A DNA stretch of 64,000 nucleotides from Nitrospirota bacterium (GCA_040757595.1 JBFLWP010000015.1:27375-91374), one strand, 5' to 3'; numbered from the stretch's first letter, positions 34,337-43,325 are shown. Program-made: numbers and translations. Notes: generated from the letters alone by a model not told the origin.

Positions 34337-35587
34337 CTACGCGCTCTTCATCTCCTTGTCCTGCTCGAAGAGGCGGATCGGCTGGCTCTTCCCGAGGATG
34401 ACCTCCTCGGTGATCACGACCTCCTTGATCAGTTTCTGGGAAGGCACGTCATACATCAGCTCGAGCATCACTTCCTCGAGGATCGCCCGGAGGCCGCGGG
34501 CCCCGGTCCGCTGGGTGTAGGCCTTGCGCGCGATCGCCCCCAGGGCCCCCTCGGTGAACTTGAGCTTGACCTTCTCGAAGGACAGCAGCTTCTCGTACTG
34601 CTTGGTCAGGGCGTTGCGCGGCTCGGTCAGGATGCGGATGAGCGCCTTCTCGTCCAGGTCCTCGAGCGTCGCCACGACCGGCAGCCGCCCGACGAACTCG
34701 GGGATCAGCCCGTACTTCAAAAGGTCCTCCGGCTGGACTTGGGCCAGCATCTCGCCCAGACGGCTCTCGTGTTTCCCGCGCACCTCGGCGCCGAAGCCCA
34801 TCGTTTTTTTGTTGAGCCGCTGTTCGATGATCGTTTCGAGCCCCACGAAGGCGCCGCCGCAGATGAAGAGGATGTTGCTCGTGTCCACCTGGATGAATTC
34901 CTGGTGGGGATGCTTCCGGCCGCCCTGCGGAGGGACGTTCGCCACGGTGCCCTCGATCAGCTTGAGAAGGGCCTGCTGCACGCCCTCGCCCGACACGTCG
35001 CGCGTGATCGAAGGGCTGTCGCTCTTGCGGCTGATCTTGTCGATCTCGTCGATGTAGACGATGCCGCGCTCCGCCCGCTCCACGTCGTAGTCGGCGGCCT
35101 GCAGCAGCTTGAGGATGATGTTCTCGACGTCCTCGCCCACGTAGCCGGCCTCGGTCAGCGTGGTCGCGTCGGCCAGCGTGAAAGGCACGTCCAGGTAGCG
35201 GGCCAGCGTCTGGGCCAGCAGGGTCTTCCCCGTGCCGGTCGGCCCGACCATGAGGATGTTGCCCTTCTGAAGCTCGACGTCGTCCACCTCGTTGGCCGAG
35301 ATGCGCTTGTAATGGTTGTGGACGGCGACCGAGAGGATCTTCTTCGCCCGATCCTGGCCGATGACGTACTGGTCCAGATGGTGCTTGATCTCGGCGGGCT
35401 TGCGGAGCTTGGACGAAATCTCCTCCTTGGCTTCCTCCCAGTCCTCCGCGATGATGTCGTTGCAGAGGTTGACGCACTCGTCGCAGATGTAGACCGTGGG
35501 TCCGGCGATCAGCTTGCGGACCTCGTCCCGGCTCTTGCCGCAGAAGGAGCACCGCAGGTGGCGATCCGTCTTCTCCTGTTTAGGCAT
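34337..35587 (-). CDS. clpX: ATP-dependent Clp protease ATPase subunit ClpX
   Basis: Hexameric unfoldase that feeds tagged proteins to ClpP, 416 residues, usual length. The N-terminal zinc domain has cysteines 13, 16, 35 and 38 ([17 protein letters not shown]). The AAA+ core shows Walker A GPTGTGKT (about 115), Walker [11 protein letters not shown], the pore loop GYVGED, the ClpP-docking IGF-type loop (as MGFGAEV nearby) and sensor 2 [11 protein letters not shown]. It lies 26 bases downstream of clpP and is closed by a strong terminator, so tig-clpP-clpX forms the classical unit. Confidence 0.97.
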   Translation of the reverse strand: MPKQEKTDRHLRCSFCGKSRDEVRKLIAGPTVYICDECVNLCNDIIAEDWEEAKEEISSKLRKPAEIKHHLDQYVIGQDRAKKILSVAVHNHYKRISANEVDDVELQKGNILMVGPTGTGKTLLAQTLARYLDVPFTLADATTLTEAGYVGEDVENIILKLLQAADYDVERAERGIVYIDEIDKISRKSDSPSITRDVSGEGVQQALLKLIEGTVANVPPQGGRKHPHQEFIQVDTSNILFICGGAFVGLETIIEQRLNKKTMGFGAEVRGKHESRLGEMLAQVQPEDLLKYGLIPEFVGRLPVVATLEDLDEKALIRILTEPRNALTKQYEKLLSFEKVKLKFTEGALGAIARKAYTQRTGARGLRAILEEVMLELMYDVPSQKLIKEVVITEEVILGKSQPIRLFEQDKEMKSA

Positions 35588-35613
35588 GCCGCCTCCCCTC
35601 GCCCGGTTGGCCG

Positions 35614-36261
35614 CTACTTGTCTTTGGAGCCGTCCCGATCCGATTCCTTGCCCGCGTCCTTCAACAGTTCCTTGGCCACCTTGGGCGCGCGCGTGATCAC
35701 TTCGTCAATGAGCCCGTACCGCTTGGCCTCGTCGCCGGACATGAAATAGTCCCGTTCCGTGTCCTGGGCGATCTTGTCGAGCGGCTGGCCCGTGTGCTTG
35801 GCCAAGATATCGTTCAGCCGCTCGCGAATCTTGAGGATCTCGCGGGCGTGGATGTCGATCTCGGTGGCCTGCCCCTGGAACCCGCCCATGGGCTGGTGGA
35901 TCATGATGCGGGCGTTGGGCAGCGCGAAGCGCTTCCCCTTGGTGCCGGCCGCCAGCAGCAGCGCGCCCATGCTGGACGCCTGCCCCAGGCAGATCGTGTT
36001 GATCGGCGGCTTGACGTACTGCATGGTGTCGTAGATGCCCAGGCCGGCCGTCACGCTGCCGCCGGGGGAATTGATGTAGAGGTTGATGTCCTTCTCCGGG
36101 TCCTCGGCCTCCAGGAACAGCAACTGGGCGATGATGAGGTTGGCGAACACGTCGTCGACCGGTGCGCCGAGGAAGATGATCCGGTCCTTGAGCAGGCGCG
36201 AATAGATGTCGTAGGCGCGCTCGCCGCGGTTGGTCTGTTCAATGACGATGGGCACTAACAT
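35614..36261 (-). CDS. clpP: ATP-dependent Clp protease proteolytic subunit ClpP
   Basis: Serine protease of the barrel-shaped Clp protease, 215 residues. Catalytic serine 97 is in [16 protein letters not shown], histidine 122 in IMIHQPMGG, and the aspartate follows in the C-terminal third. The N-terminus ([20 protein letters not shown]) is typical, and AAAGGA lies upstream. The C-terminal tail [11 protein letters not shown] is unusually charged, a minor variation. Its partner clpX follows. Confidence 0.97.
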   Translation of the reverse strand: MLVPIVIEQTNRGERAYDIYSRLLKDRIIFLGAPVDDVFANLIIAQLLFLEAEDPEKDINLYINSPGGSVTAGLGIYDTMQYVKPPINTICLGQASSMGALLLAAGTKGKRFALPNARIMIHQPMGGFQGQATEIDIHAREILKIRERLNDILAKHTGQPLDKIAQDTERDYFMSGDEAKRYGLIDEVITRAPKVAKELLKDAGKESDRDGSKDK

Positions 36262-36363
36262 AATCCCGACCTGTCCTTTCTTCTCGGTTCAGGAAACCGG
36301 CACAATCTTACCACATTTTTCGTTTTTCGCCGCACGCCGCGCGATCACGTCGCCGAGACCGAG

Positions 36364-37689
36364 CTACCCCTGGATGACGGCGTGACGGTAGACGAAGTCC
36401 AGGGTCTTGTCGGCCAGAATCCGGCCGCGGAGCTCGTCCAGGGAGTCCTCGCCGCCCGCCTGGATCAGTCGCTGAAGCTCTTCCACGGACAGCCGGAGGT
36501 CCTTCGCCAGCCGCTGGAGCTCGGCCGCCACGTCTTCCTGGTTGACCGTCAGCCCTTCCTTTTCTGCGATCGCCTCCAGGATCAGGCCGACCTTCACGCG
36601 GCGGGTTGCCTCGGGGCGCAGCTCCTCCTGCAGCTTCTTGATCTCATCCTGCCTGACGGCCGGCTCCTCTCCCGCTCCCGCTTTCCCCCGCTGCCGGGAC
36701 CGCGCCTGGACCTGCTGCCGGACCATCGCCGCCAATTCCCGCTCGACCAGCGTCTCGGGGATGTCAAAGTGATGGGTCTCGACGAGCCGCTTCAGGATGG
36801 CGTCCTTGTGAGTCTCCTCGACGTCCTTCTTGAGCGCCGCTTCCATCTCGGCGCGGAGCTTGTCTTTCAGCTCCGCCAGGGAGCCATAGGGGCCGCAGTC
36901 CTTGGCAAACTCGTCGTCCAGCGGCGGCAGCGCCTTCTGCTTGACCGACGCCACCTTGACCCGGAAGACCACCGTCTTGCCGGCCAGCCGGTGGTCCGGG
37001 TGCGCCGCGGGATAGGGCTGCGGAATCTCGACGAACTCGCCTTCCTTCTTGCCCACCAGGGCCTGGTCCACCTCGAGGCCGAGGACCGGCGTCTTGGCCC
37101 CGATCTTCACGAGTTGTCCCTCCTGCTTGGCGCCTTCCACCGGGGCCAAGTCCAGGAACCCCTCCACGTTGACGGAGGCGTAGTCGCCCTCCTTGAGCGC
37201 CGTACCCGCGGGGGCGGCTTGCAGTTTCGCCTGCTGCTCCCGCAGGGCCTCCAGCGTCTGGCTCACCTGCTCGTCGGTGATCGTGCGCTTATCTGGCTTG
37301 AGTGAGATCGGGTTGGGCGGCTTGTAATCCCGCAGATCGATCTTGGGCTTGATCTCGACGGTGGCGGTGAAGGTGAAGGGGGCGTTCTTCCGGATCTTCA
37401 CCCGCTCCATGGGCGGCACTTCCACCAGCACCGGCACGATCCCCGCCTGCCTGATGGCGCGGTCATAATAGTCCGGGATCAACCGACGGACGAGGTCCTC
37501 CTCCACGGCCTTGGCGTACCGTTTTTCCAGGAGGGCCAGCGGGGCCTTCCCGGGCCGGAAGCCGGGGATGTGCACCTGTTTGTTGAGCTCGGCGTAGGCC
37601 TGCGCGAACTGCCGGTTGACTTCCTCTTCGGGCACCTCGATCTTGAGGGCCCGCTTGACTGGTCCAAGTTCCGTGACTTCGAGCTTCAT
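36364..37689 (-). CDS. tig: trigger factor
   Basis: Ribosome-bound chaperone and peptidyl-prolyl isomerase, 441 residues. The N-terminal ribosome-binding domain has the signature GFRPGKAPLALLEKRY. The middle PPIase domain has GDYASVNVEGFLD and the C-terminal substrate cradle is largely helical. The start at 37689 (MKLEVTELG) is chosen over a TTG four codons upstream because the family starts there. The cradle has an insertion rich in Q/R/G (RSRQRGKAGAGEEPAVRQDE). It is the first protein gene after tRNA-Leu, which it follows by 58 bases, and may share its promoter. Confidence 0.95.
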   Translation of the reverse strand: MKLEVTELGPVKRALKIEVPEEEVNRQFAQAYAELNKQVHIPGFRPGKAPLALLEKRYAKAVEEDLVRRLIPDYYDRAIRQAGIVPVLVEVPPMERVKIRKNAPFTFTATVEIKPKIDLRDYKPPNPISLKPDKRTITDEQVSQTLEALREQQAKLQAAPAGTALKEGDYASVNVEGFLDLAPVEGAKQEGQLVKIGAKTPVLGLEVDQALVGKKEGEFVEIPQPYPAAHPDHRLAGKTVVFRVKVASVKQKALPPLDDEFAKDCGPYGSLAELKDKLRAEMEAALKKDVEETHKDAILKRLVETHHFDIPETLVERELAAMVRQQVQARSRQRGKAGAGEEPAVRQDEIKKLQEELRPEATRRVKVGLILEAIAEKEGLTVNQEDVAAELQRLAKDLRLSVEELQRLIQAGGEDSLDELRGRILADKTLDFVYRHAVIQG

Positions 37690-37747
37690 GCGGTGCGGCA
37701 ACCTTGGGTTGGGTGGGGAGACGTTTCAGCGCGAACCAACACGAGGG

Positions 37748-37830
37748 TGGTGCGAGAGGGGGGACTTGAACCCCCACGGTTTCCCACGAGATCCTAAGTC
37801 TCGCGCGTCTGCCAGTTCCGCCACTCTCGC
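37748..37830 (-). tRNA. tRNA-Leu(UAG), CCA encoded
   Basis: On the minus strand the acceptor GCGAGAG pairs with CTCTCGC, followed by A and encoded CCA. The anticodon stem CGAGA/TCTCG is perfect and encloses CTTAGGA, giving anticodon UAG. A variable arm and GGTTCAAGTCC complete a class II leucine tRNA. A consensus-like promoter lies 65 bases upstream. Confidence 0.96.
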
Positions 37831-37894
37831 ACTCTGTCGGTGAGCGTCAGCCACGCACGTCAGGATCACAGCAAGTCCCCTGCACGTCCGTATC

Positions 37895-37924
37895 CTTGTA
37901 CAGGCCGCCACGCCCTACTGTCAA
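37895..37924 (-). promoter_or_regulatory. promoter for tRNA-Leu(UAG) and possibly tig
   Basis: On the minus strand TTGACA (37924-37919) and TACAAG (37900-37895) are separated by 18 bases. The predicted start is near 37888, about 58 bases before the mature tRNA. Confidence 0.65.
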
Positions 37925-38215
37925 CAGGGAGCGGGCGTTGCTGCGGGGGCCGGCCGGCGGCCCGGCGCGCGTCGCGCTCCGCTCTGGCGCAGGGTTCGGG
38001 AGGGGGGGTATACTGTGACTGATACGCGGGGGCAGCTCCGGAGCATACCGTTGAGGGCCGGCACCGCGGAGTCGATCCTGCTACCGCTCCGACGACCGAG
38101 TCCCGCGCGCCGCCGGCGCTCCCCCCGCCCTGTAGAGCCTCTGGGCGATGCTATGCGGTCATTCCCATTCCTCGCACGCCTCGGACGAATTGCTCAGACG
38201 GAGGGGAGGTGCGTC
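37925..38215. other. gene-free spacer before the HEAT protein gene
   Basis: I see no gene. The part at 37940-37990 is an extremely GC-rich, self-complementary stretch around GGGGCCGGCCGGCGGCCC, and a possible -10 box TATACT lies at 38009-38014 with no good -35. Open frames here are in phase with the downstream HEAT gene but lack signal-peptide or ribosome-binding features. Confidence 0.5.
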
Positions 38216-39295
38216 ATGATACGTCTTGTGCTCGTTATCGCCATCTTTATCGCAGCCCAGCTCACCGGGTCGGAGGGGTGGGCGTATCGGGACTATTTTA
38301 CGCCGGAGCAGAAGGCGCAGTTGGCCAAGGTGCAGATGGTCCGCTTGGAAGTAATCGCCCTGACGGACAAGGGCAAGGCGGACCCGGGCCCCATCGCCGA
38401 GGTGGTCACGCGCCGACTCCAGGAGTTGGGCTACGAGGTCGTCACGGACTCGACCAAGCCCTCCGACGTGGAGTTCAAGGTCAAGTGCGAGCAGCGGAAG
38501 ACCTGGGAAGGGACGACCCCGCAGGGGGGCGACGCGGACCTGCCCGATTCCCCCTCGCGGGTGTGGAAGGGGCCGGCCTGCCAGCTCAACTACCTGCTCG
38601 GGGGGACCAGGGTGAAGTGGCAGAAGGAGGTCCGTACCGACTTTGAAGACGCAGTGCAGGCGGCGCAGAAGGCCAACGCGGCCGACCCGGGGGACTATGC
38701 GCTCGGGGACCTCAAGAAGCGGCTCGGCCAGTATGACTTCCCCGTGCTCCTGGCCGCCGAATGGGGCCATCACGAGCGACTCGTCAAGCTGCTCGATGAT
38801 CCCGGCACCAACGAGCTCCGCAAGCTGAAGATCATCTCGCTGCTGGGGGAGATGCTCGCGGACGAGGCGCTGCCCAAGCTCAGGGAGGCGCTCAAGGACA
38901 AGGGGCTCGCCAAGCAGGCGGCGGTGGCGCTGGGCAACGTCGGCAAGGAGAGCATCCCGATCCTCATCGACATGCTCAAAAACTCCAAGGATCCCGAGTT
39001 GCAGGCCGCGGCGGCCAAGGGACTGGGACAGGTGGGCAACATCAACCCGGACCCCCGCATCATCCCGACGCTGTTGGAGATGCTGGATCCGCCCAGCGGC
39101 ATTGACATCCGGGTCCAGATCGAAGTCGCCTGGGCTCTGGGGCGGCTGCCCGACAAGAAGGCCGAAGCGCCCTTGAAGGCGCTGGATCGAAAGCTCCAGA
39201 AGCTGCGCGATCCGGACGATCTGATGTTGAAGAAGCTGAAGGAAGCGGTCTTCTGGTCGATCAAGCAGATCGACACCTACGACATGTTCAGTTGA
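38216..39295 (+). CDS. exported HEAT-repeat protein
   Basis: 359 residues from the ATG at 38216, which has GGGGAGG upstream and begins a clean signal peptide (LVLVIAIFIAAQLTG, cleavage near GWA-Y). Residues about 25-130 form a first domain with VVTRRLQELGYEVVTDSTKP, similar to lipoprotein-type DUF domains that bind small ligands. The remainder is HEAT-like repeats (LRKLKIISLLGEMLADEALP, AKQAAVALGNVGKESIPILI, VQIEVAWALGRLPDKKAEAP). A periplasmic scaffold role is likely. An ABC-type or secretion partner is not adjacent. It is convergent with the CGNR regulator gene, 38 bases away. Confidence 0.82.
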   Translation: MIRLVLVIAIFIAAQLTGSEGWAYRDYFTPEQKAQLAKVQMVRLEVIALTDKGKADPGPIAEVVTRRLQELGYEVVTDSTKPSDVEFKVKCEQRKTWEGTTPQGGDADLPDSPSRVWKGPACQLNYLLGGTRVKWQKEVRTDFEDAVQAAQKANAADPGDYALGDLKKRLGQYDFPVLLAAEWGHHERLVKLLDDPGTNELRKLKIISLLGEMLADEALPKLREALKDKGLAKQAAVALGNVGKESIPILIDMLKNSKDPELQAAAAKGLGQVGNINPDPRIIPTLLEMLDPPSGIDIRVQIEVAWALGRLPDKKAEAPLKALDRKLQKLRDPDDLMLKKLKEAVFWSIKQIDTYDMFS

Positions 39296-39333
39296 GTGGA
39301 CCCTTCCGCATTTCCTGCTCCAGCCGGCGTGAT

Positions 39334-39948
39334 CTATCGCTTGGCTCGCGTCCGCCGGTAATGCGCGGCGACCTTCATCCGGTTGCCGCAGAGGCCCATG
39401 CTGCACCACTGGCGGGCGTGGTTCTTGGTCGTGTCGTAGAAGTAGAGGATGCAGGCGGCGTTGCGGCACTTCTTGACCAACGCCAGGTCCGCGGAGCAGA
39501 GCAGGTCGGCCGCGGCTTCGGCGAGCGGGGCGAGCAGCCGGGTCGCCCCGTCGGTCTCCGACTGGAACCGCCGCTCGAATCGTCCGGCCACGCGGACGAG
39601 CTGCGGGTAGCCGGGATGCCGGCGGAGCATCCGGTTGATGGCCTCGACCGTCGAACCGGAGACCGGCTTCCTCGCCACGATCCGCTCCGCCATCTCCCGT
39701 AAGGTCGTCCGGAACTCCTTCGCCTCGCCGAGCAGCCGCTCTCCACCTTCAGGATCGAGCCGTCCCACCGTCTCATTGCTCTCGGCCTGGCTCAGGATCT
39801 TCGCCCGGACCAGCCAGGCGATTAGGTCTGTCCACTCCTCAAGAAGGTTCGTCCGTTGCCCTCGGACAATCATCTCTGTGTTGATGAAATCTAGACACAG
39901 ATGATTGCCCACGAACAGGAACGGCGGCTTGGCCTGGCGTGCGCGCAT
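39334..39948 (-). CDS. CGNR zinc-finger (ABATE-domain) regulator
   Basis: 204 residues. The N-terminal ABATE domain begins LFVGNHLCLDFINTE. The C-terminal finger shows KKCRNAACILYFYDTT and RQWCSMGLCGNRMKVAAHY, that is CX(4)C ... CX(3-4)C with the CGNR signature. Members are thought to be stress-related transcription regulators binding DNA through the finger. It is divergently transcribed from the Tat-exported substrate-binding protein, and a strong promoter with a 33-base palindrome lies between them, so it probably controls that promoter. Confidence 0.9.
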   Translation of the reverse strand: MRARQAKPPFLFVGNHLCLDFINTEMIVRGQRTNLLEEWTDLIAWLVRAKILSQAESNETVGRLDPEGGERLLGEAKEFRTTLREMAERIVARKPVSGSTVEAINRMLRRHPGYPQLVRVAGRFERRFQSETDGATRLLAPLAEAAADLLCSADLALVKKCRNAACILYFYDTTKNHARQWCSMGLCGNRMKVAAHYRRTRAKR

Positions 39949-39998
39949 CGTTCAGAGGCCCCTGCTGGTCCTCGTACGGGCAACCGGCAACATGACCG

Positions 39999-40027
39999 TT
40001 GACAGGTTAGCCGACTCACGGTATAAC
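39999..40027 (+). promoter_or_regulatory. strong sigma-70 promoter for the substrate-binding protein gene
   Basis: TTGACA at 39999-40004 and TATAAC at 40022-40027 are separated by exactly 17 bases. Transcription would begin near 40034 within the palindrome, leaving a leader of about 100 bases. Confidence 0.8.
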
Positions 40028-40054
40028 TGTCAAAATTACATTTTGATAGTTATA
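40022..40054. promoter_or_regulatory. 33-base palindromic operator over the -10 box
   Basis: TATAACTGTCAAAAT (40022-40036) and ATTTTGATAGTTATA (40040-40054) are inverted repeats matching at 14 of 15 positions around a TAC centre. The palindrome covers the -10 box and the expected start point, an ideal repressor position. The divergent CGNR regulator is the obvious candidate ligand. A transcript starting downstream would not form the full hairpin, which favours a DNA-level function. Confidence 0.75.
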
Positions 40055-40137
40055 TCGTGCGATCCTGTTCGCGGTTTCGGAGACCGGCTCCGGCACGACT
40101 CCGGGCCGGTTTGACACCCAGGAAGGAGGGTCCACCC

Positions 40138-41400
40138 ATGACGGAGATCTCTCGCCGACGTTTTCTGCGACTTACGGCCCTGACCGGCGGCGCGCTGGCC
40201 TTGGGCCACGCGGCGGACCGGATGCTCGGACGCGCCCCCTTTGCCGGGCTCGCCCTCGCCGCCGAACCGGCAAAGGGGGGTGCGCCGATCAAGGTCGGCA
40301 TCCTTGACCCCCTGTCGAGCCCCTACAAGACCTCCTCGATCCACGACGTGCACGGGGCCACGGTCGCGCTGGACTTCTACAACAAGCGGGGCGGCGTGCT
40401 CGGCCGCCAGGTGACGCTCATCGAGAAGGACGACGCGTCGAACGTCCAGATCGCCGTCAAGGCGGCGACCGACTTGATCAAGGACCAGAAGGTGGACTTT
40501 CTCATGGGCACCTTCAACGGGGACGTGGCCCTCGCGGTGGCCGAGCTGGCCAAGAAGGAAAACAAGCTCTTCATGGTCACCGGCGCCCACGTCATGGACC
40601 TCACCGGCGCCCGCTGCAACTCCCACACCTTCGTGTTCATGCCGAACGCCCGCATGCTCGCCGCGGCGGTCGCGCCCCACATCCTGAAGGCCTACGGGAA
40701 CCGCTGGTACACGATCACAGCCGACACGGTGGACGGCCGGGCCTCGCTCCAGGCCATGACCGAGGCGCTCCGGGCGCGGGGCGGCGAGCCGGCGGGCGGG
40801 AGCACGACGCCGTTCGGCACGACCGACTTCACCGCCGTCATGACCGAGGCGAAGGCGGCCAAGCCGAACGTGGTCGTCCTGAACCTGTACGGCTGGGACC
40901 TCGTGCACGCGCTGAAGGCCTACACGAAGCTGGAGCTGGCCAAGGAGAAGATCGGCGTGGGCGGGATGATCGGGGGCGAGCAGATCGGCCGGCCGCTGGG
41001 CTACGCCAACAACGCAGGGGTCTGGGGCCTGATCTGGGACCCCAAGGTCAATACCGAGAGCTCGCGGCGGTTCATCCAGGGCGTGATCGACAAGTACAAC
41101 CACACGCCGACTTCCCGCTGCTACCTCGGCTATGCGGCCATGACCCAGATCCTGGAGGCGGTGCGCCGGGCCGGCACGACCGACACCCAGGCCGTGATCA
41201 AGGAACTGGAGGGGCACGACTTCGACGGGCTCAAGGAGGGCCGGTCCTACTTCCGCGCCTGGGACCATCAGCACGTGCAGGATGTGCTGGTCGGCGAGGC
41301 CTATGGCAAGGAGCTGGGCCTCGGCCACTACAAGATCCTCGCGACCGTGCCCGGCGACCAAGTGGCGGGCGAGCGGGCCCAGAACGCCTGCAAGCTCTGA
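40138..41400 (+). CDS. Tat-exported branched-chain amino-acid-type substrate-binding protein
   Basis: 420 residues. A twin-arginine signal (SRRRFLRLTALTGG) starts the protein and AAGGAGG precedes the ATG. The mature part is a LivK/AmiC-like periplasmic-binding fold: IKVGILDPLSSPYKTSS, VHGATVALDFYNKRGGVLGR, VDFLMGTFNGDVALAVAEL and a C-terminal GYAAMTQILEAVRRAGT. Ligands in the family are branched-chain amino acids, amides, urea or aromatic acids. No permease or ATPase is adjacent, so it may supply a transporter elsewhere or serve as a sensor. Export in folded form by Tat is unusual for this family and suggests a bound cofactor or early folding. Confidence 0.9.
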   Translation: MTEISRRRFLRLTALTGGALALGHAADRMLGRAPFAGLALAAEPAKGGAPIKVGILDPLSSPYKTSSIHDVHGATVALDFYNKRGGVLGRQVTLIEKDDASNVQIAVKAATDLIKDQKVDFLMGTFNGDVALAVAELAKKENKLFMVTGAHVMDLTGARCNSHTFVFMPNARMLAAAVAPHILKAYGNRWYTITADTVDGRASLQAMTEALRARGGEPAGGSTTPFGTTDFTAVMTEAKAAKPNVVVLNLYGWDLVHALKAYTKLELAKEKIGVGGMIGGEQIGRPLGYANNAGVWGLIWDPKVNTESSRRFIQGVIDKYNHTPTSRCYLGYAAMTQILEAVRRAGTTDTQAVIKELEGHDFDGLKEGRSYFRAWDHQHVQDVLVGEAYGKELGLGHYKILATVPGDQVAGERAQNACKL

Positions 41401-41700
41401 TCAGGCGGGTGGGGGCGCCGATGGCCCTCCGCAGGACCGCGCGCGGCAGTCCTCGACGACCTGCGGAGGGATCATCTTCAGTGCCAGCGCAAGGAGACCC
41501 GGCACAATCACCACATCATCAAGATGGCCGATGATCGGGATGAAGTCGGGGATGAGATCGAACGGCAGGGCTGCATACCCGATCGCGCCCGCGAGCAGCC
41601 ACCTGGCCAACCGAGGGGTCCGGGGATCGCGCAGCACAAGCTGATACACGGCCGCTTCGCGCTTGATCTCGCGGCCCGATTGCCCTAGCCGGTTCAGCAC
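41401..41700 (-). CDS. YkvA/DUF1232 family small membrane protein
   Basis: 99 residues from a GTG at 41700 with AAGGGA eight bases upstream; an upstream TTG (41742) is less likely. It contains the family signature of a helix-turn-helix hairpin in the membrane, ARWLLAGAIGYAALPFDLIPDFIPIIGHLDD, ending with VVIVPGLLALALKMIP (quoted as consecutive parts of one domain). The function is unknown; family members are often linked to envelope maintenance. Its stop codon abuts the stop of the convergent substrate-binding protein. It lies 28 bases after a methyltransferase gene on the same strand. Confidence 0.82.
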   Translation of the reverse strand: MLNRLGQSGREIKREAAVYQLVLRDPRTPRLARWLLAGAIGYAALPFDLIPDFIPIIGHLDDVVIVPGLLALALKMIPPQVVEDCRARSCGGPSAPPPA

Positions 41701-41728
41701 AGTCCCGGTCCCTTGCGACGCCCGCCTC

Positions 41729-42589
41729 TCAGCGTTGTGCAACCACGCAGATCGCCTCGCCCGCCATCCTGACCCGTCCGTCCGCGCCGGCGTGCTGCCG
41801 GGCCGCCTCTGTGATCGCGCGCCAGACCGCAGCCTGCCGCTCCGGCGGCTCCTTGGCGACCAGCGCGAGGATCGGCGCCGCGATGTCCTGCTGAAAGCGG
41901 GTGTAGTCCTCCGCCGAAGGCCACTCGAAGGTCAGGACCAGCGGCTCGCTCCGGACCTCGCGGAAGCCGGCCTGCGCGAACGCCCGTTCCAGGACGCCCA
42001 CGTCCGCCAGGCTGAAGGGACCGGGCACGTCCGGCGGGGGCGGCGGGAGCTGCAACTGCTGCCGGACCGTCCCCATGGCCAGACTGATGAAGGGCACTTT
42101 CGGCGGCGGCCCCCAGACCGCCGCGGCCAGCCGCCCGCCCGGCTTCAGCAGCCGGTGCATCCGCGTCAGGGCTCCGGACAGATTCGGCAGGAACATCAGC
42201 CCCCAGCGGGAGAGGATCGCGTCGAAACTCTGCTGCACAAAGTCCAGCGTTTCGGCGTCCGCCTCCCGGAACTCGACGTTGGCGAGCCCCAGCTCGGCGG
42301 CCCGCTCCCGCCCGATGGCCAGCATCTGCGGTGCCTGGTCGGTGGCGATGACCTGGCCGGTCGGGCCGACCTTTCGCGCCGCCGTGACGGCCGGCTCCCC
42401 GATGCCGGTAGCCACGTCCAGCACCTGGTGGCCGGGCTTGAGCGCGGCCAGCTCCACCAACCGGTCGCTCGCCGGCCTCGCGCTCTGCTCCATCGTCTTC
42501 CACCACTTCTTCCAGCCGGCCGCGACGTTGCTCCAGTCCTGCTTCTGCGCGGCTTTGTATTGGACAGGATCGAAGGGTTTGATGGACAT
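41729..42589 (-). CDS. class I SAM-dependent methyltransferase (UbiE/Methyltransf_11-like)
   Basis: 286 residues from the ATG at 42589, which has GGAGGA seven bases upstream. SAM motif I is VLDVATGIGEPAVTAA, motif II VIATDQAPQMLAIGRERAAE and motif IV FDAILSRWGLMFLPN, with the post-motif RLLKPGGRLAAAVWG. The architecture is that of small-molecule methyltransferases such as UbiE. The acceptor is unknown, and the neighbouring tRNA and YkvA gene do not help. A C-terminal domain of about 90 residues may bind substrate. Confidence 0.88.
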   Translation of the reverse strand: MSIKPFDPVQYKAAQKQDWSNVAAGWKKWWKTMEQSARPASDRLVELAALKPGHQVLDVATGIGEPAVTAARKVGPTGQVIATDQAPQMLAIGRERAAELGLANVEFREADAETLDFVQQSFDAILSRWGLMFLPNLSGALTRMHRLLKPGGRLAAAVWGPPPKVPFISLAMGTVRQQLQLPPPPPDVPGPFSLADVGVLERAFAQAGFREVRSEPLVLTFEWPSAEDYTRFQQDIAAPILALVAKEPPERQAAVWRAITEAARQHAGADGRVRMAGEAICVVAQR

Positions 42590-42676
42590 TGCATGCTCCT
42601 CCACGTCTGACTTTTCCTTGGAGCAGACTATACCACGTACGCAGCGTCAAGCGGGGACTTGGGCAACTTCCTCGTC

Positions 42677-42705
42677 TTGCCGCTCCCTACCCCGCGTGCT
42701 AAGAT
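42677..42705 (+). promoter_or_regulatory. promoter for tRNA-Ser(GGA)
   Basis: TTGCCG (42677-42682) and TAAGAT (42700-42705) are 17 bases apart. The predicted start near 42712 is about 21 bases before the tRNA. Confidence 0.6.
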
Positions 42706-42732
42706 GCCTGCTCTTTCGACGGGCATGGGCGC

Positions 42733-42822
<90 letters not shown>

Positions 42823-43103
42823 TAACTTGGCGCGATAGAAACTGTCAGCTTGTTTGCCGAAGGGCAGTGGCGCGCCAGCATTACCAACAGGCAGTGATTT
42901 TCATGGCCCATGAAGCGGTGTCGCTCCGCGACGAGCGTTAGTAGTTGAACGACGAGGCCACGCGAGAGGGTGGGATTCGAACGGGGGGATCGCGGGGGGT
43001 GTGCCCACCGCGTGGGGAGATACGAGGGGGCTGGCCCCCTCAGTAGGAGCGCGAGCTGAAACTGCAAGCGCGACTTCGAATGCCCACCCTCTCCGCCATG
43101 AAG
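42823..43103. other. tRNA-Ser 3'-end fragments flanking a short non-coding segment (possible integration remnant)
   Basis: The last 24 bases of tRNA-Ser (42800-42823, starting TTCGAATCCCACCC) recur as a direct copy at 43075-43099 with one extra base. A further inverted copy of about 19 bases is at 42964-42982. Between them lies a stretch with the hairpin GGGGGCTGGCCCCC (43026-43040) and no credible gene. Duplication of a tRNA 3' end on both sides of a segment is what integrases that target tRNA genes leave behind; the interior is too small to hold an element now. Confidence 0.55.
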
Positions 43104-43203
43104 ACGTGACGGGTGATGGGTGACGCGTGACAGGTAAGAGATTTAGGGGGAGTTCTAGTTTGCATCGCTCTAACTTGTCACCCGTCACCGATCACTCGTC
43201 ACA
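43104..43203. repeat. inverted heptamer-repeat element upstream of SRP RNA
   Basis: Left arm 43104-43141 (GTGACGG, GTGATGG, GTGACGC, GTGACAG, GTAAGAG) and right arm 43169-43203 (the inverse, ending CACTCGTCACAG). The inner parts GTGACAGGTAAGAG and CTCTAACTTGTCAC pair closely, so a long hairpin is possible just before the SRP RNA gene. Confidence 0.85.
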
Positions 43204-43212
43204 GTATTGAAA

Positions 43213-43314
43213 GGGGCTGGGCCCTGTGCGACAGAATCCTGTGAACCCCGCCAGGTCCGGAAGGAAGCAACGGTAAGCAGGCCAGTCTGGGTGCCGCAGG
43301 ATCACCTGGCCCCA
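43213..43314 (+). ncRNA. ffs: signal recognition particle RNA (4.5S, bacterial small type)
   Basis: The conserved domain IV is present: CCAGGTCCGGAAGGAAGCA, then GGTAAGCAGG on the other side, with the GGAA tetraloop. The ends GGGGCTGGGCC and CACCTGGCCCC close the stem. Length about 100 bases as in the single-hairpin bacterial form. The RNA binds Ffh and targets membrane proteins. It lies just upstream of dnaX, a common position, between two heptamer elements. Confidence 0.93.
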
Positions 43315-43325
43315 CTATTTCAAGG

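Noticed and set aside
42620..42660. Promoter for the methyltransferase gene (TTGACG ... TATAGT on the minus strand)
   Set aside because: The spacing is only 12 bases, too short for a sigma-70 promoter.
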